Positions 15,940 to 24,636 of a stretch of 33,950 nt of DNA are shown one piece after another. The stretch is from Anaerolineae bacterium (GTDB lineage Bacteria; Chloroflexota; Anaerolineae; 4572-78; J111). The notes under the pieces were generated by a model. The model was not told the origin of the DNA, did not search any database, and saw nothing but the letters and a program-made list of their open reading frames with translations. Position numbers and translations under genes: made by a program. Position 1 is the first letter of the stretch. Each line of letters begins with the position of its first letter. The stretch is taken from assembly GCA_020433805.1 (NCBI GenBank), contig JAGRBZ010000040.1, positions 1 to 33,950 on the forward strand, in the 5' to 3' direction.

Positions 15940-16866
15940 ATGGCATCCACATGGGCTCCAGATGAAGCATTATTTAGATTAAGTATAGCAAACCTTGCCG
16001 CTACCGCGCCTGTTTCTCCTGATGAAGAAAAGCGCTTAATTAGGGAGATGTTGGCCGGGAAGCAGGCTTATAAACGTCTAACGTCAAAAGCCGAAGATCT
16101 CGATCCGGAAGAATGTGAAAAATTACGCCAATCCGTTGACCGAGGCGCTGCTTCGCGCAAAACCTTGATCCAAGCGAACGGGCGACTTGTTATCAGTATT
16201 GCCAGCAAATACTCCGGCCATGGCCTGAGTTTGGCAGAGCTTTCGCAAGAAGGCGTATTGGGCTTGATTAGAGCAATTGACAAGTTCGATGCCAGTAAAG
16301 GTGTGCGCCTTAGCACGTATGCCAGCTACTGGATTCGACAAAGCGTAAGCCGGGCCGTAGCTGTTCAAACTCGAGTAATCCGCTTGCCTGTTCATAAAGT
16401 GGATCACTTAGGCAAGATTAAAAAGGTTATGGGTCAACTTACGCAAAAGTTGGGTCGTGCGCCTGAATTGGAAGAAATTGCGGCGGTAACCGGTGATGCT
16501 CCGGAGCAAATTTATGAGTTGCTTCAAGATGGTCAAGAAACCTTGAGTCTCGAAGAGCCGGTAGGTGAAGACGGCGCAACGCTGGCCGACTTTGTCGAAA
16601 ATGATTTAACGCAAGCCCTTGAAGATCAGGTTGACTCGACGTTGCTCGAAACGGAAATCCGTCGTGCTCTGGCCGGGTTGAGCGCTCGCGAAAGTCGAAT
16701 TGTTGAATTACGATACGGTCTTCGCGATGGACAACCTTTAACGTTGCAGGATGTAGCAGAACGTTTTGGGCTAACCCGTGAGCGCATTCGCCAGATTGAG
16801 AAAGAGGCGTTGGCTAAGTTACGCCAGCCCAATCACGCCAATCGGTTAATTGGCTTTGTTAACTAA
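15940..16866 (+). CDS. RNA polymerase sigma-70 family factor (primary-like, group 2)
   Basis: 308 residues. Regions in order: a 1.2-like N-terminus; region 2 (about 75-150) with LSQEGVLGLIRAIDKFD and the -10-recognition/melting stretch YASYWIRQSVSRAV; region 3 (about 155-230); and region 4 (about 245-300) with the helix-turn-helix LTLQDVAERFGLTRERIRQIE. Region 1.1 is missing, which is usual for group 2 factors. Ribosome site GAGG is 6 bases before the ATG. It ends at a strong terminator. Whether it is the housekeeping sigma or an alternative one cannot be decided from this window. Confidence 0.93.
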   Translation: MASTWAPDEALFRLSIANLAATAPVSPDEEKRLIREMLAGKQAYKRLTSKAEDLDPEECEKLRQSVDRGAASRKTLIQANGRLVISIASKYSGHGLSLAELSQEGVLGLIRAIDKFDASKGVRLSTYASYWIRQSVSRAVAVQTRVIRLPVHKVDHLGKIKKVMGQLTQKLGRAPELEEIAAVTGDAPEQIYELLQDGQETLSLEEPVGEDGATLADFVENDLTQALEDQVDSTLLETEIRRALAGLSARESRIVELRYGLRDGQPLTLQDVAERFGLTRERIRQIEKEALAKLRQPNHANRLIGFVN

Positions 16867-16884
16867 ATAAAACGCTTCAAAAAA

Positions 16885-16915
16885 GCCTCCGGAGGGTTCC
16901 GGAGGCTTTTTTTTT
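16885..16915. terminator. Bidirectional intrinsic terminator
   Basis: GCCTCCGGA (16885-16893), 4-base loop, TCCGGAGGC (16898-16906), then nine T; an A-run before the stem serves the opposite strand. It separates the sigma-factor gene (+) from the cyclase gene (-). Confidence 0.93.
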
Positions 16916-16922
16916 GATAAGC

Positions 16923-19900
16923 TTATTCAGCCAATTTTCTAATCGTCTTATGGGCAGAGACATTATTTAGAAACAAATGCTTTAGTTTTGTATCTCCTAA
17001 AGTTTCGGCTTGTTCAAAGAGAAGCGCTCTCGCTTGGGCTAGCACGTTTTGAGCGTCTTCTTGGTTCCCTGATGCACTTAGAACGTTATAGCATGTTAAA
17101 TAAGTCGACAAAATATGCTCGATACCATTAATGCCCTGTTCGTTGATGTGTTTCAAAATATGTTGCGTACACGTTGTTGCTAAACTGAGATCATTTCGAA
17201 CTAAGGCCATTTCACCTAACCCCGTCAAATCTTCTATAATTGCTACCGTCTGCTGGGTTTCTTGCTTGATTTTGAGGGCCTCTTCAAAATATTTTCTGGC
17301 CTGTTTAGGCTGATCGGTCTTTAGCATGGTCCACCCGTAGTATGTCAACGCACGCCCCAAAGCCCAAGGATCATCAAGCTCCCTTAAAATGGTAATGGCT
17401 TTATCCTGATAGGCAAAAGCCTCATCATAGTGGTCCCAACACCCATAAAGAAATCCTAAGTGATACAAGCTTTGCGCTTCATAGCGCCTATCCTCAATGG
17501 CCTCGTAAGTTGATAGCGCTTGCTTGAAAAATCTTTCTGCCACAACGTAGTTACCTAGTGAGCGATGCAGTTGACCTAAATTGAGTTGGGCAAAGGCTTC
17601 GCCGCTACGGTCACCAATGGCACGTTGTAAATTTAGGGCTTCATGATAAGAATTTAAGGCCGTTTGATATTTGCCCATATTATAGTAAGCCTGCCCCACA
17701 TGACTTAGACTATTTCCTAAACCAACCTGATCGCCCAGAGCACGCCACAAATCAATAGCTTCTTGAAAAAAGTAAAGTGACACCTCGTGATCGGCTTGGT
17801 AGTGGGCTATAATGCCCAAACTATTCAGACAATCAGCCTGGGCACTTTTGTCTTGCAATTTCTGCGCAATATGTAAAGCACGCTGCGAATAGTTGTCAGC
17901 GGTTTTGTAATCGCCGCGAATATAAAGGAGCTTGCCCCATAAATTGTAGCCTTCGCCCACCACTTTCTCTGCGCCGGCTTTCTCGGCCATTTGAACGGAG
18001 CGTTCAATCAATTCCAGACCTGAGTCATAATCACCGCTTGTCGCATACATATGGGCCCATTGCTTAGCCGCCAAGGCTCGCCGATAATCATCTTTCAGCG
18101 CCTCAGAGAGAACACCAAGCGTATCTAAATCTTCCATCTCTGAGCCGCGTTGTCCGATCAAATTATAGAGTTTGGAGCGCTCGTAGAGAACATCCCAATA
18201 GCTGGTAGAAATAATCCCGGCTATGTTCTCGTTACGAGATATAGTCGCCAGGTAATTCAAGATTTCGGTATAGTAGTTGATAGCAGCATAGTTAGCATAC
18301 TCACGTTGCGCCTTATTACCTGCGGCTTTCAAATAATGCAGGGCCTTTTCCCAATCGCCGCTACGGCTGTAGTGGAAGGCCAGTCGCTCCACCTCATCCG
18401 GGACCAAATCAGCTAGTGTATCCCCTACCAGTTTATGAAGCTGTCGTCGCTGTACCGAAAGCAGCCCTTCATAGACAACTTCTTGGACGATAACATTACG
18501 AAAATCATATTCCCATTTGGGAGCAGGTGTTTCCAGCTTAATTAGCTTTTCATTTTCTAATTTTGCCAACTGTGATGATAACGTTAAGGCCGAATGATTA
18601 GCGGGGTGTACCGCCGAAAGTAAAGAGCGTTGAAATCGAGTGCCAATAACAGAAGCGATCTTTAACGTCAGTTTTTCCGCTTCAGCCAACCGATCAATTC
18701 GGCTGAGGATAACATCTTGAACCGTTTCGGGCAGGTTAAGGTTGCCCAACAAATGGGCCAATTCATCGCGCTTGTCACTGATACCATTGAGCATAGCTCC
18801 GGCTATTTCTTGTAGAAAAAAAGGGTTTCCCTGGCCTCGATTAAGCAAAAGTTTTTCTGCTTCTTCGGAAAGAGGAATAGAGTCGAACAAAAGCGCAACA
18901 AAATATCGGCTTTCCTCCAGTGAAAGTGACTCTAAATCAATAATGTGGGTATAGGATAAGCCCTCTAAATCTTCCAACAAACCATCTTCAATCATGGGTC
19001 GATGAACCAACACTAACAGCAAAGGGGTATCAACCATTTTTCTGGCCAAATAGGTAGCCAGGGCGAGTGAAAGTTCATCGGCCCAATGGATATCCTCCAG
19101 TAAGATGAGAACAGGGCGACGTTCGGCCTCGTGGCGCAAGAGTGCTTCGATGAGAGCAAAGGTGTTATTGCGCCGTAGTTGTCCGGAAATGGATTGCGTA
19201 AATTCGTTCTCCGGCGCTTCCAGCCCCAATACATCAGCCAAAAGAGGCAAACGGTCGGCCCAATAGTCCGGTTGATCGGGGGGATCTTCCAAATCGGCGA
19301 TCCCTGTCGCCAGTCGAGCCAACTGCCGCTGCGGCGACAGGTTGGGCGACAAGCCATAAATAGCCAGCAAAACTTCACGCCATACGCGGTAGGGTGTTTG
19401 CCGGTCATAGCTAATGCAGCGCCCGCCATAGCTAACCCCGCCGGTCATAAGCCACTCACGTAACATTTCCGAAGCCAACCGGCTTTTGCCAATGCCTAAC
19501 TCGCCCCTAATAAACAAAACCTGAAGTTGATCCGTTCGCGCTTTGGCAGCTATGCGCCGTGTCTGCTCTAATTCTACCTTACGACCAATTAACGTATCTT
19601 CGCGGAGCAGATAGCGCATAACAAATTCTTCTCTATCGCCTTGTTCACCTTTTACCAAATAGGCTGTTTGGTTCTGGGTCTTACCTTTGACCGCAATACT
19701 TCCCAAATCCTCGGTTAAAAAGCGGCTATCCGCCCGTTCTTTGACACGCTCACTAATGATAATTGTTCCAGCGTGACCATGCTGCATAAATCGCGCAGCC
19801 AGATTAACCTCATCGCCTAAAACGGTGTACTCTCTACGATCCGGCGAACCTACCGGGCCGGCAAACAAAGTGCCTTCCGTAATCCCTATCGCTACGCGCA

Positions 19901-21008
19901 GATTTTGCTGTTTAGCGACAGCCTGCAATTCTAAAGCGAAAGCCATAGCTCGGGTGGGATCATCCTCGTGCAAAAAGGGCGGAGCTCCAAATAGCACCAG
20001 CAAGATGGTCCCTTTATCATCAACAGAAACTTTATTGAGAGAGCCTTCAAATCGATACAATAACTTTTGACTCGCTCTTAAAAACTGCTGTAATCGATCG
20101 GCAGCCTCCGGATCATCGTAATCAATCCCGCCAATACCTACAAAGACGATAGTCATCCGGCGTAGTTCAGCGATCCAATCTGGCTGTTCATTAAGGCGGA
20201 CTTTGATTGCGCCGGGTACGAACAGACCTAATGCATTGGCAGCCAGTTGCTGAAGATCGGTATCGAGCTGACCCCAATCAATCTTTTTTGGAGGAATCAA
20301 AGGAAGTGGTTGGGCAACTTTTTGTAAACAGACAAAGTCCGGTGCCTCTTCAAACGGCACACCTTCCAAATAAGTCTCGACCAAGTGCCAGGCGCTAGGG
20401 CTAAGTACAGTTTGACCCGGTTTGGCACGATGTTCTGCCACTGCCAACTGCACTAAGGGTTCACCGGCGACAACATATTCCCAGCGGCCCAGTTCGCCAC
20501 CTACGGTACATTCCAAAATCTCTCCAGCAGCGACGCCGACGGTCATCGATAAAGAGGCGCTACCACGTGATGTCTTAACCGTAGCGAAATCTTTCATTTT
20601 GGCTTGCATAGCCAGCCCACATTCGCTCGCCTGACGTGTGGCCGTTACAAGATCAATTTCTTCAGCCGGAAATAAAATAGTGAGTGCATCACCGGAGAAT
20701 TTGACCACCTGACCATGAAATGTCTGGCTGATCTTAATCATCTCGGTAAAATAATCATTGATAAGGGCGGTCAATTCTTCTGCGCCGGTGGCAATTAAAT
20801 GGGGGAAATCTTCGCTAGAAATGGAGTCAGCATCACTGAGAGTCTCAGTGAGTTGGGTGAAACCGGAAATATCGCTAAACAAAATGGCAGCAGGCAAGCG
20901 CCGAGATGTTGGCTCTGCCAACATAATATCAGGCTTTTGGTAGATAGAATGTGCGATAGGGGTTGGCACATAAGATGCCAATTTTTCTAACAAAGCCGGT
21001 GACGCCAT
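16923..21008 (-). CDS. Soluble-adenylyl-cyclase-like protein: two cyclase domains, AAA/STAND-type ATPase, TPR array
   Basis: 1361 residues. Class III nucleotide cyclase domain 1 (about 38-225) has both metal-binding aspartates (D46 in FSDISGFT, D107 in KFSGDAL) but lacks the Asn-x3-Arg motif (VQLAVAE instead). Domain 2 (about 280-455) lacks the first metal Asp (VFVGIGG) but has N402 and R406 in VNLAAR. The two therefore form one complementary active site, as in animal soluble adenylyl cyclase. An NTPase follows (Walker A GELGIGKS with K508; Walker B LLLEDIHWAD), then a helical region and about ten tetratricopeptide repeats (roughly 870-1290). There is no signal peptide or membrane helix, so it is probably a cytosolic cAMP-producing sensor. 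The start at ATG 21008 is fixed by a promoter ending 6 bases upstream. Confidence 0.9.
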   Translation of the reverse strand: MASPALLEKLASYVPTPIAHSIYQKPDIMLAEPTSRRLPAAILFSDISGFTQLTETLSDADSISSEDFPHLIATGAEELTALINDYFTEMIKISQTFHGQVVKFSGDALTILFPAEEIDLVTATRQASECGLAMQAKMKDFATVKTSRGSASLSMTVGVAAGEILECTVGGELGRWEYVVAGEPLVQLAVAEHRAKPGQTVLSPSAWHLVETYLEGVPFEEAPDFVCLQKVAQPLPLIPPKKIDWGQLDTDLQQLAANALGLFVPGAIKVRLNEQPDWIAELRRMTIVFVGIGGIDYDDPEAADRLQQFLRASQKLLYRFEGSLNKVSVDDKGTILLVLFGAPPFLHEDDPTRAMAFALELQAVAKQQNLRVAIGITEGTLFAGPVGSPDRREYTVLGDEVNLAARFMQHGHAGTIIISERVKERADSRFLTEDLGSIAVKGKTQNQTAYLVKGEQGDREEFVMRYLLREDTLIGRKVELEQTRRIAAKARTDQLQVLFIRGELGIGKSRLASEMLREWLMTGGVSYGGRCISYDRQTPYRVWREVLLAIYGLSPNLSPQRQLARLATGIADLEDPPDQPDYWADRLPLLADVLGLEAPENEFTQSISGQLRRNNTFALIEALLRHEAERRPVLILLEDIHWADELSLALATYLARKMVDTPLLLVLVHRPMIEDGLLEDLEGLSYTHIIDLESLSLEESRYFVALLFDSIPLSEEAEKLLLNRGQGNPFFLQEIAGAMLNGISDKRDELAHLLGNLNLPETVQDVILSRIDRLAEAEKLTLKIASVIGTRFQRSLLSAVHPANHSALTLSSQLAKLENEKLIKLETPAPKWEYDFRNVIVQEVVYEGLLSVQRRQLHKLVGDTLADLVPDEVERLAFHYSRSGDWEKALHYLKAAGNKAQREYANYAAINYYTEILNYLATISRNENIAGIISTSYWDVLYERSKLYNLIGQRGSEMEDLDTLGVLSEALKDDYRRALAAKQWAHMYATSGDYDSGLELIERSVQMAEKAGAEKVVGEGYNLWGKLLYIRGDYKTADNYSQRALHIAQKLQDKSAQADCLNSLGIIAHYQADHEVSLYFFQEAIDLWRALGDQVGLGNSLSHVGQAYYNMGKYQTALNSYHEALNLQRAIGDRSGEAFAQLNLGQLHRSLGNYVVAERFFKQALSTYEAIEDRRYEAQSLYHLGFLYGCWDHYDEAFAYQDKAITILRELDDPWALGRALTYYGWTMLKTDQPKQARKYFEEALKIKQETQQTVAIIEDLTGLGEMALVRNDLSLATTCTQHILKHINEQGINGIEHILSTYLTCYNVLSASGNQEDAQNVLAQARALLFEQAETLGDTKLKHLFLNNVSAHKTIRKLAE

Positions 21009-21014
21009 AATTCG

Positions 21015-21042
21015 ATCATATCGAGAAAGACTTATATGTCAA
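21015..21042 (-). promoter_or_regulatory. Near-consensus promoter of the cyclase gene, implying a leaderless mRNA
   Basis: Minus strand TTGACA (21042-21037), 16-base spacer, TATGAT (21020-21015). Only 6 bases separate the -10 from the ATG, so the transcript should begin at or beside the start codon; there is no Shine-Dalgarno sequence. Confidence 0.75.
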
Positions 21043-21095
21043 TGGGTTAGAAGTAATAAGTGACTTAATTAAAATTGTGAGGGTGCGACTGCCTC

Positions 21096-21869
21096 TTACC
21101 GCAACCGGGCAGAAATAGTGGCACTGCCCAAAAAGATCAACATTCCTGGTAAAATTATGCCAAAAAGGCTACCGGCTAACAAGAAGAGGATAAGAAACGG
21201 AGCTGTCCCCAGTATCAGGCAACCGACCACTACGTGACGCAGATAACGCGAGCGACGTCGTCCGACTCCCCAGCGTACAGCTTCGGCAATAAAGCCGGCT
21301 GCAGCCGGTGCTGCAAAGAAAGCGATAATAATTTGTAGGAAGAAAAAGCCCAGTCGCCCCAGAACAAACGTAAACAGGGCCGCCACAATCAAAGACAGCG
21401 GAAAGGCAATAACTGCCGCTATGACATAATCGGCATTGCCGCCGGTATAATATTTATCTTCCTGTTCCCGAATACATTCCGGACATCGAAAGCCAACCGG
21501 CGTTCGTTTGGCGCATTTCGGGCAAATAAACCGATTACAGCGATTGCAGCGTAATCCCGTTTCTATTTCAGGATGACGATAACAAACGCCTAACCCGGCG
21601 TTTGCTTCCCGTTTTTCGTCCAGTTTTTGTTTGACAAGTGCTAAACTGGCTCTGGCTTCGTCATGCTCAGGATCGAGTTCCAAAACCTTCTCAAAATAGC
21701 GCTGTTTATCATCCAAGTCATCCACAACACCGGCCAACCCCAACCAGGCATCCGGGTTATCAGGCATTTTCTCAGTTGCCAATGACAATAACCGGCGGGC
21801 GTCTTCTGTGTCACCAACTCTGGCTGCGGCTAACCCTTGCTGAACCAGATCTTTTGTGGTTCCTGCCAT
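21096..21869 (-). CDS. TPR / B-box-type zinc-binding membrane protein
   Basis: 257 residues. Tetratricopeptide-like helices (about 5-85) precede a cysteine/histidine cluster (C96, H99, C108, C111, C116, C119, C129, C132) that resembles a B-box or rhomboid-associated zinc finger. Hydrophobic helices follow at about 147-195 and 212-250. The layout suggests a membrane-anchored scaffold with a cytosolic zinc module; no enzymatic motif is visible. AAGG and GAGGATAAG precede the ATG. It lies downstream of nadK on the same strand with a 157-base gap. The function is unknown. Confidence 0.75.
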   Translation of the reverse strand: MAGTTKDLVQQGLAAARVGDTEDARRLLSLATEKMPDNPDAWLGLAGVVDDLDDKQRYFEKVLELDPEHDEARASLALVKQKLDEKREANAGLGVCYRHPEIETGLRCNRCNRFICPKCAKRTPVGFRCPECIREQEDKYYTGGNADYVIAAVIAFPLSLIVAALFTFVLGRLGFFFLQIIIAFFAAPAAAGFIAEAVRWGVGRRRSRYLRHVVVGCLILGTAPFLILFLLAGSLFGIILPGMLIFLGSATISARLR

Positions 21870-21908
21870 CCTTACTTATCCTCAAATAAGGTTTTCAAAG
21901 GTGTATAC

Positions 21909-21952
21909 GTTGCGGGCTTAACGGGTACAAATCCGGGAACCCCTAACGCAAC
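21909..21952. repeat. Imperfect palindrome between nadK and the TPR/zinc-finger gene
   Basis: GTTGCG (21909-21914) and CGCAAC (21947-21952) bracket a partly complementary core containing CGGGT and ACCCC. There is no T-tract. It may be a small repeated palindrome or a processing hairpin. Confidence 0.35.
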
Positions 21953-22026
21953 ACAACCTCCTCAAAACCGAGTTTTTAAATTTTAGCCTAGAATCCTTGG
22001 CATTTGATTAAATGCTTACCATAAAA

Positions 22027-22902
22027 TTACCGTTTTTTAGGATGAGGCCACCCTAGACGATGCATCAAAGTTTGATAGAAGTAATTTTTCTCTCGAAGTC
22101 GTAAAAATTGGGCGCGCCAAGGCCCTGCTCGCATAATTACTTCATCTCGATGGGCGATCTCAACCTCAATTTGTCCATCAACGGTTAAAACCGCTTTATG
22201 ATCGGTTGAGACTTGAATTCGAACCGTAGCGCCTTTTGATAAGACTAAGGCGCGATCAAGACTTAAATGCGGCGCAATAGGAACCAATAGAAAATTTTCC
22301 AACTCAGGCGGTAAAATAGGTCCTCCGGCGGCTAAAGCATAAGCCGTAGAACCTGTAGACGTAGCTAAAATCAACCCATCGGCAATGTATGTGGTTAAAA
22401 AACCACCGTCGATATATGTATTGAGACGAACTACCCGGGCCATTTGCCCCCGGCTAATGACTATCTCATTGAGCGCCTCATATCTACTCACCGTTTGGTC
22501 TTCGCGACGATGTTCGGCATGAACAACCATGCGATGCTCGATCCAGTAATCGCCCCACAAGGCTTGCTTAATTAATTCAGGCCACTCGGCAGGTTGAACT
22601 TCAACCAGAAAGCCTAGATGACCCATGTTTATCCCCAAAATAGGGATGTCGTGATAGGCTGTGATGCGTGCCGCTCGCAGAATTGAGCCATCGCCACCAA
22701 GAACAATCAACAGATCAATAGGATGGAGCAGATCTCTAATGGTATCTTCATCGGAACTGGAGTTAACCCAAGCCGAGACTCCTAAGCTTTCCAAAAACTC
22801 TAATATTTCGGCTGCCATCACGCGTGCCTCGGTCAGTTGGGGGTTATAGAGAACCCCCACATCGTGGAAAGCTAGTCGATGTGGCTTAGGTGTACCGGCC
22901 AT
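22027..22902 (-). CDS. nadK: NAD kinase
   Basis: 291 residues, normal length. It phosphorylates NAD+ to NADP+ with ATP or polyphosphate. The catalytic GGDG motif is at residues 69-72. ALNEIVI, the substrate-binding loop TSTGSTAYALAAGGP and TVDGQ are all present. The gene starts two bases after the hisS stop, so the two are co-transcribed; the ribosome site is weak (GAAAG), which fits translational coupling. Confidence 0.95.
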   Translation of the reverse strand: MAGTPKPHRLAFHDVGVLYNPQLTEARVMAAEILEFLESLGVSAWVNSSSDEDTIRDLLHPIDLLIVLGGDGSILRAARITAYHDIPILGINMGHLGFLVEVQPAEWPELIKQALWGDYWIEHRMVVHAEHRREDQTVSRYEALNEIVISRGQMARVVRLNTYIDGGFLTTYIADGLILATSTGSTAYALAAGGPILPPELENFLLVPIAPHLSLDRALVLSKGATVRIQVSTDHKAVLTVDGQIEVEIAHRDEVIMRAGPWRAQFLRLREKNYFYQTLMHRLGWPHPKKR

Positions 22903-22904
22903 GG

Positions 22905-24167
22905 TTACAATCTTTCTGTCAGCCAGTGAACAACCTCCGTCAATTTTACGGAAGTTTGTTCACTATTCTCCATATCACGAACCGTGGCTTGCCCGACCTG
23001 CACCTCGTTTTCTCCCATAATAATCGAAAATTTGGCGTTAATTCGATTAGCTGCTTTCAACTGCGCCTTAAAACTACGGTCGCCTGGTGTAAACTGAGCA
23101 CCTATATGAGCCTCACGTAGAGACTCAGCCAGTTTCAACGCTTCTAGTTTGGCAATTTCACCCAAATAGGAAACGGTTACTTTGGGAAAAGGTTCTTCTG
23201 GCGGGGTAATACCCAGATGCCGCAAAGCGATAACATAGCGTTCGATGCCCGAACCAAAACCAATACCGGGTGTTGGCTGGCCACCTAACTCTTCGATTAA
23301 CCCATCGTAACGACCACCGCCACAGATAGTATCTTGGCTGCCAAGTCCGTCGGCTTTAATCTCGAAAACGGTTTTGGTATAGTAATCCAACCCCCGCACA
23401 ATTCGATAATCAACAATATAAGTACGGTTGATGGCCTCCAGATAACCTTTTAATTTGGTGAAATGGGTGTCACATTCCTCACACAGATGATCCGTGATGT
23501 GCGGCGCATCTTCTAATAAAGGTTGCGTCGCCTCTTCCTTGCTATCGAGAATACGCAGCGGGTTTTTCTTGAGACGCATCTGGTCATTGGGCGGTAATTT
23601 ATCGGCAAATTGAGAGAAGTAATCGACCAGAATTTGAATATACTTGGGCTTACACTGGGGACAGCCGGTCGAGTTGATGTACAGTCGTAAACCATAGAAC
23701 CCTAAACGGGTAAACAAATGCCAGGCCAAGCTGATGACTTCGACATCGACCGCCGGATCTCGCTCGCCAATCACCTCAATATCAAACTGGCTGTGCTGCC
23801 GGTAACGCCCGGCCTGCGGTCGCTCGTGGCGAAACAGCGGGCCAACGGTCCAGACGCGTAGAGGCGTAGGCAACGTATGCATTCCATTTTCAATATAGGC
23901 ACGCATAATGCCTGCCGTAAATTCGGGACGCAGCGCCAGATAGTCACCATCGCGATCTTCAAAAATATACATTTCTTTCTCAACAATATCGGTGCCTTCG
24001 CCTACCCCTCGGATAAATAGATTGGCCTGTTCAAGCAAAGGTGTGTCTATTCGATTGTAACCAAAGAGGTCAGTGGTTTGCCGGATTTTTTCCAGAATGT
24101 AGCGCCAGTAAGGCTGATCATCGAATAAAACATCGAGCATGCCGGTGATACGCTGGTATTTGGTCAA
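22905..24167 (-). CDS. hisS: Histidine--tRNA ligase
   Basis: 420 residues, a typical class II HisRS. Motif 2 is in GPLFRHERPQAGRYRQHSQFD, the histidine-specific motif in VRGLDYYTKTVFEI, motif 3 in GFGSGIERY, and the anticodon-binding domain covers about the last 95 residues. The start is TTG 24167: AAGGAG (24180-24175) lies 7 bases upstream and the protein then begins MTKYQRITGMLD, the family N-terminus. The longer reading from ATG 24266 starts upstream of the promoter and is rejected. Confidence 0.96.
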   Translation of the reverse strand: MTKYQRITGMLDVLFDDQPYWRYILEKIRQTTDLFGYNRIDTPLLEQANLFIRGVGEGTDIVEKEMYIFEDRDGDYLALRPEFTAGIMRAYIENGMHTLPTPLRVWTVGPLFRHERPQAGRYRQHSQFDIEVIGERDPAVDVEVISLAWHLFTRLGFYGLRLYINSTGCPQCKPKYIQILVDYFSQFADKLPPNDQMRLKKNPLRILDSKEEATQPLLEDAPHITDHLCEECDTHFTKLKGYLEAINRTYIVDYRIVRGLDYYTKTVFEIKADGLGSQDTICGGGRYDGLIEELGGQPTPGIGFGSGIERYVIALRHLGITPPEEPFPKVTVSYLGEIAKLEALKLAESLREAHIGAQFTPGDRSFKAQLKAANRINAKFSIIMGENEVQVGQATVRDMENSEQTSVKLTEVVHWLTERL

Positions 24168-24201
24168 GGTTCGTCTCCTTGAGGGTAAATTTACTGCAAG
24201 G

Positions 24202-24229
24202 ATTATAGCGTAAGTTGTGGGGTATGCAA
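24202..24229 (-). promoter_or_regulatory. hisS-nadK promoter
   Basis: Minus strand TTGCAT (24229-24224), 16-base spacer, TATAAT (24207-24202), about 35 bases before the hisS TTG. Confidence 0.75.
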
Positions 24230-24368
24230 CTGATAAAGATTTTTCATCTTTTTTGTTCGGTAACAACCGTTACAAGCGAAGAGGTGAAAGGAGAAATAGT
24301 CGTTGAATTTGGTAAACAAAAGTAGAATAAAACGACCATTGCTAAGGCCAAGAAATAAAATCGAACTA

Positions 24369-24539
24369 CTAGTACTACTACGAGACTTTGGTCTAAGAAA
24401 CCAGGGTTTTTAACTTTAGAAATGGAAATATGCGTTTTAGTGCGCTTTTCTCAACACGAAATTGATTGAATTAACTAAAAACCCTGGTTTCTTTCTTAGC
24501 TTTATGTCTAAATCTCGTTGTAGTACTAGCGACCAAAAT
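24369..24539. mobile_element. MITE-like element with long imperfect terminal inverted repeats
   Basis: 171 bases between hisS and ftsH with no coding content. The ends read CTAGTACTAC-T-ACGAGA and TCTCGT-T-GTAGTACTAG. Further in, the arms match again over CTAAGAAA and AAACCAGGGTTTTTA. Total arm length is about 45-55 bases with a small size difference, around a 50-60 base AT-rich core. No clear target-site duplication is seen; the outer CTAG is itself palindromic. It is a miniature inverted-repeat element or a large palindromic repeat. Confidence 0.6.
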
Positions 24540-24562
24540 AAACGGGGCAGATCGCAACTACA

Positions 24563-24608
24563 AGACCTACGGACAGGACTCCAAAGATGCAATCATGTCC
24601 GTAAGTCT
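24563..24608. repeat. Inverted repeat downstream of ftsH
   Basis: AGACCTACGGACA (24563-24575) and TGTCCGTAAGTCT (24596-24608) pair at 12 of 13 positions around a 20-base loop. It sits about 30 bases past the ftsH stop but lacks a T-tract, so it is a stabilising or processing hairpin, or a second repeat, rather than a classical terminator. Confidence 0.5.
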
Positions 24609-24636
24609 CGATTGTCGAACTTCTAGCGTTGCCAAA

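Noticed and set aside
24168..24266. N-terminal extension of hisS from ATG 24266
   Set aside because: The TTGCAT-16-TATAAT promoter lies within the extension, and the TTG at 24167 has a well-spaced AAGGAG and begins the family sequence.
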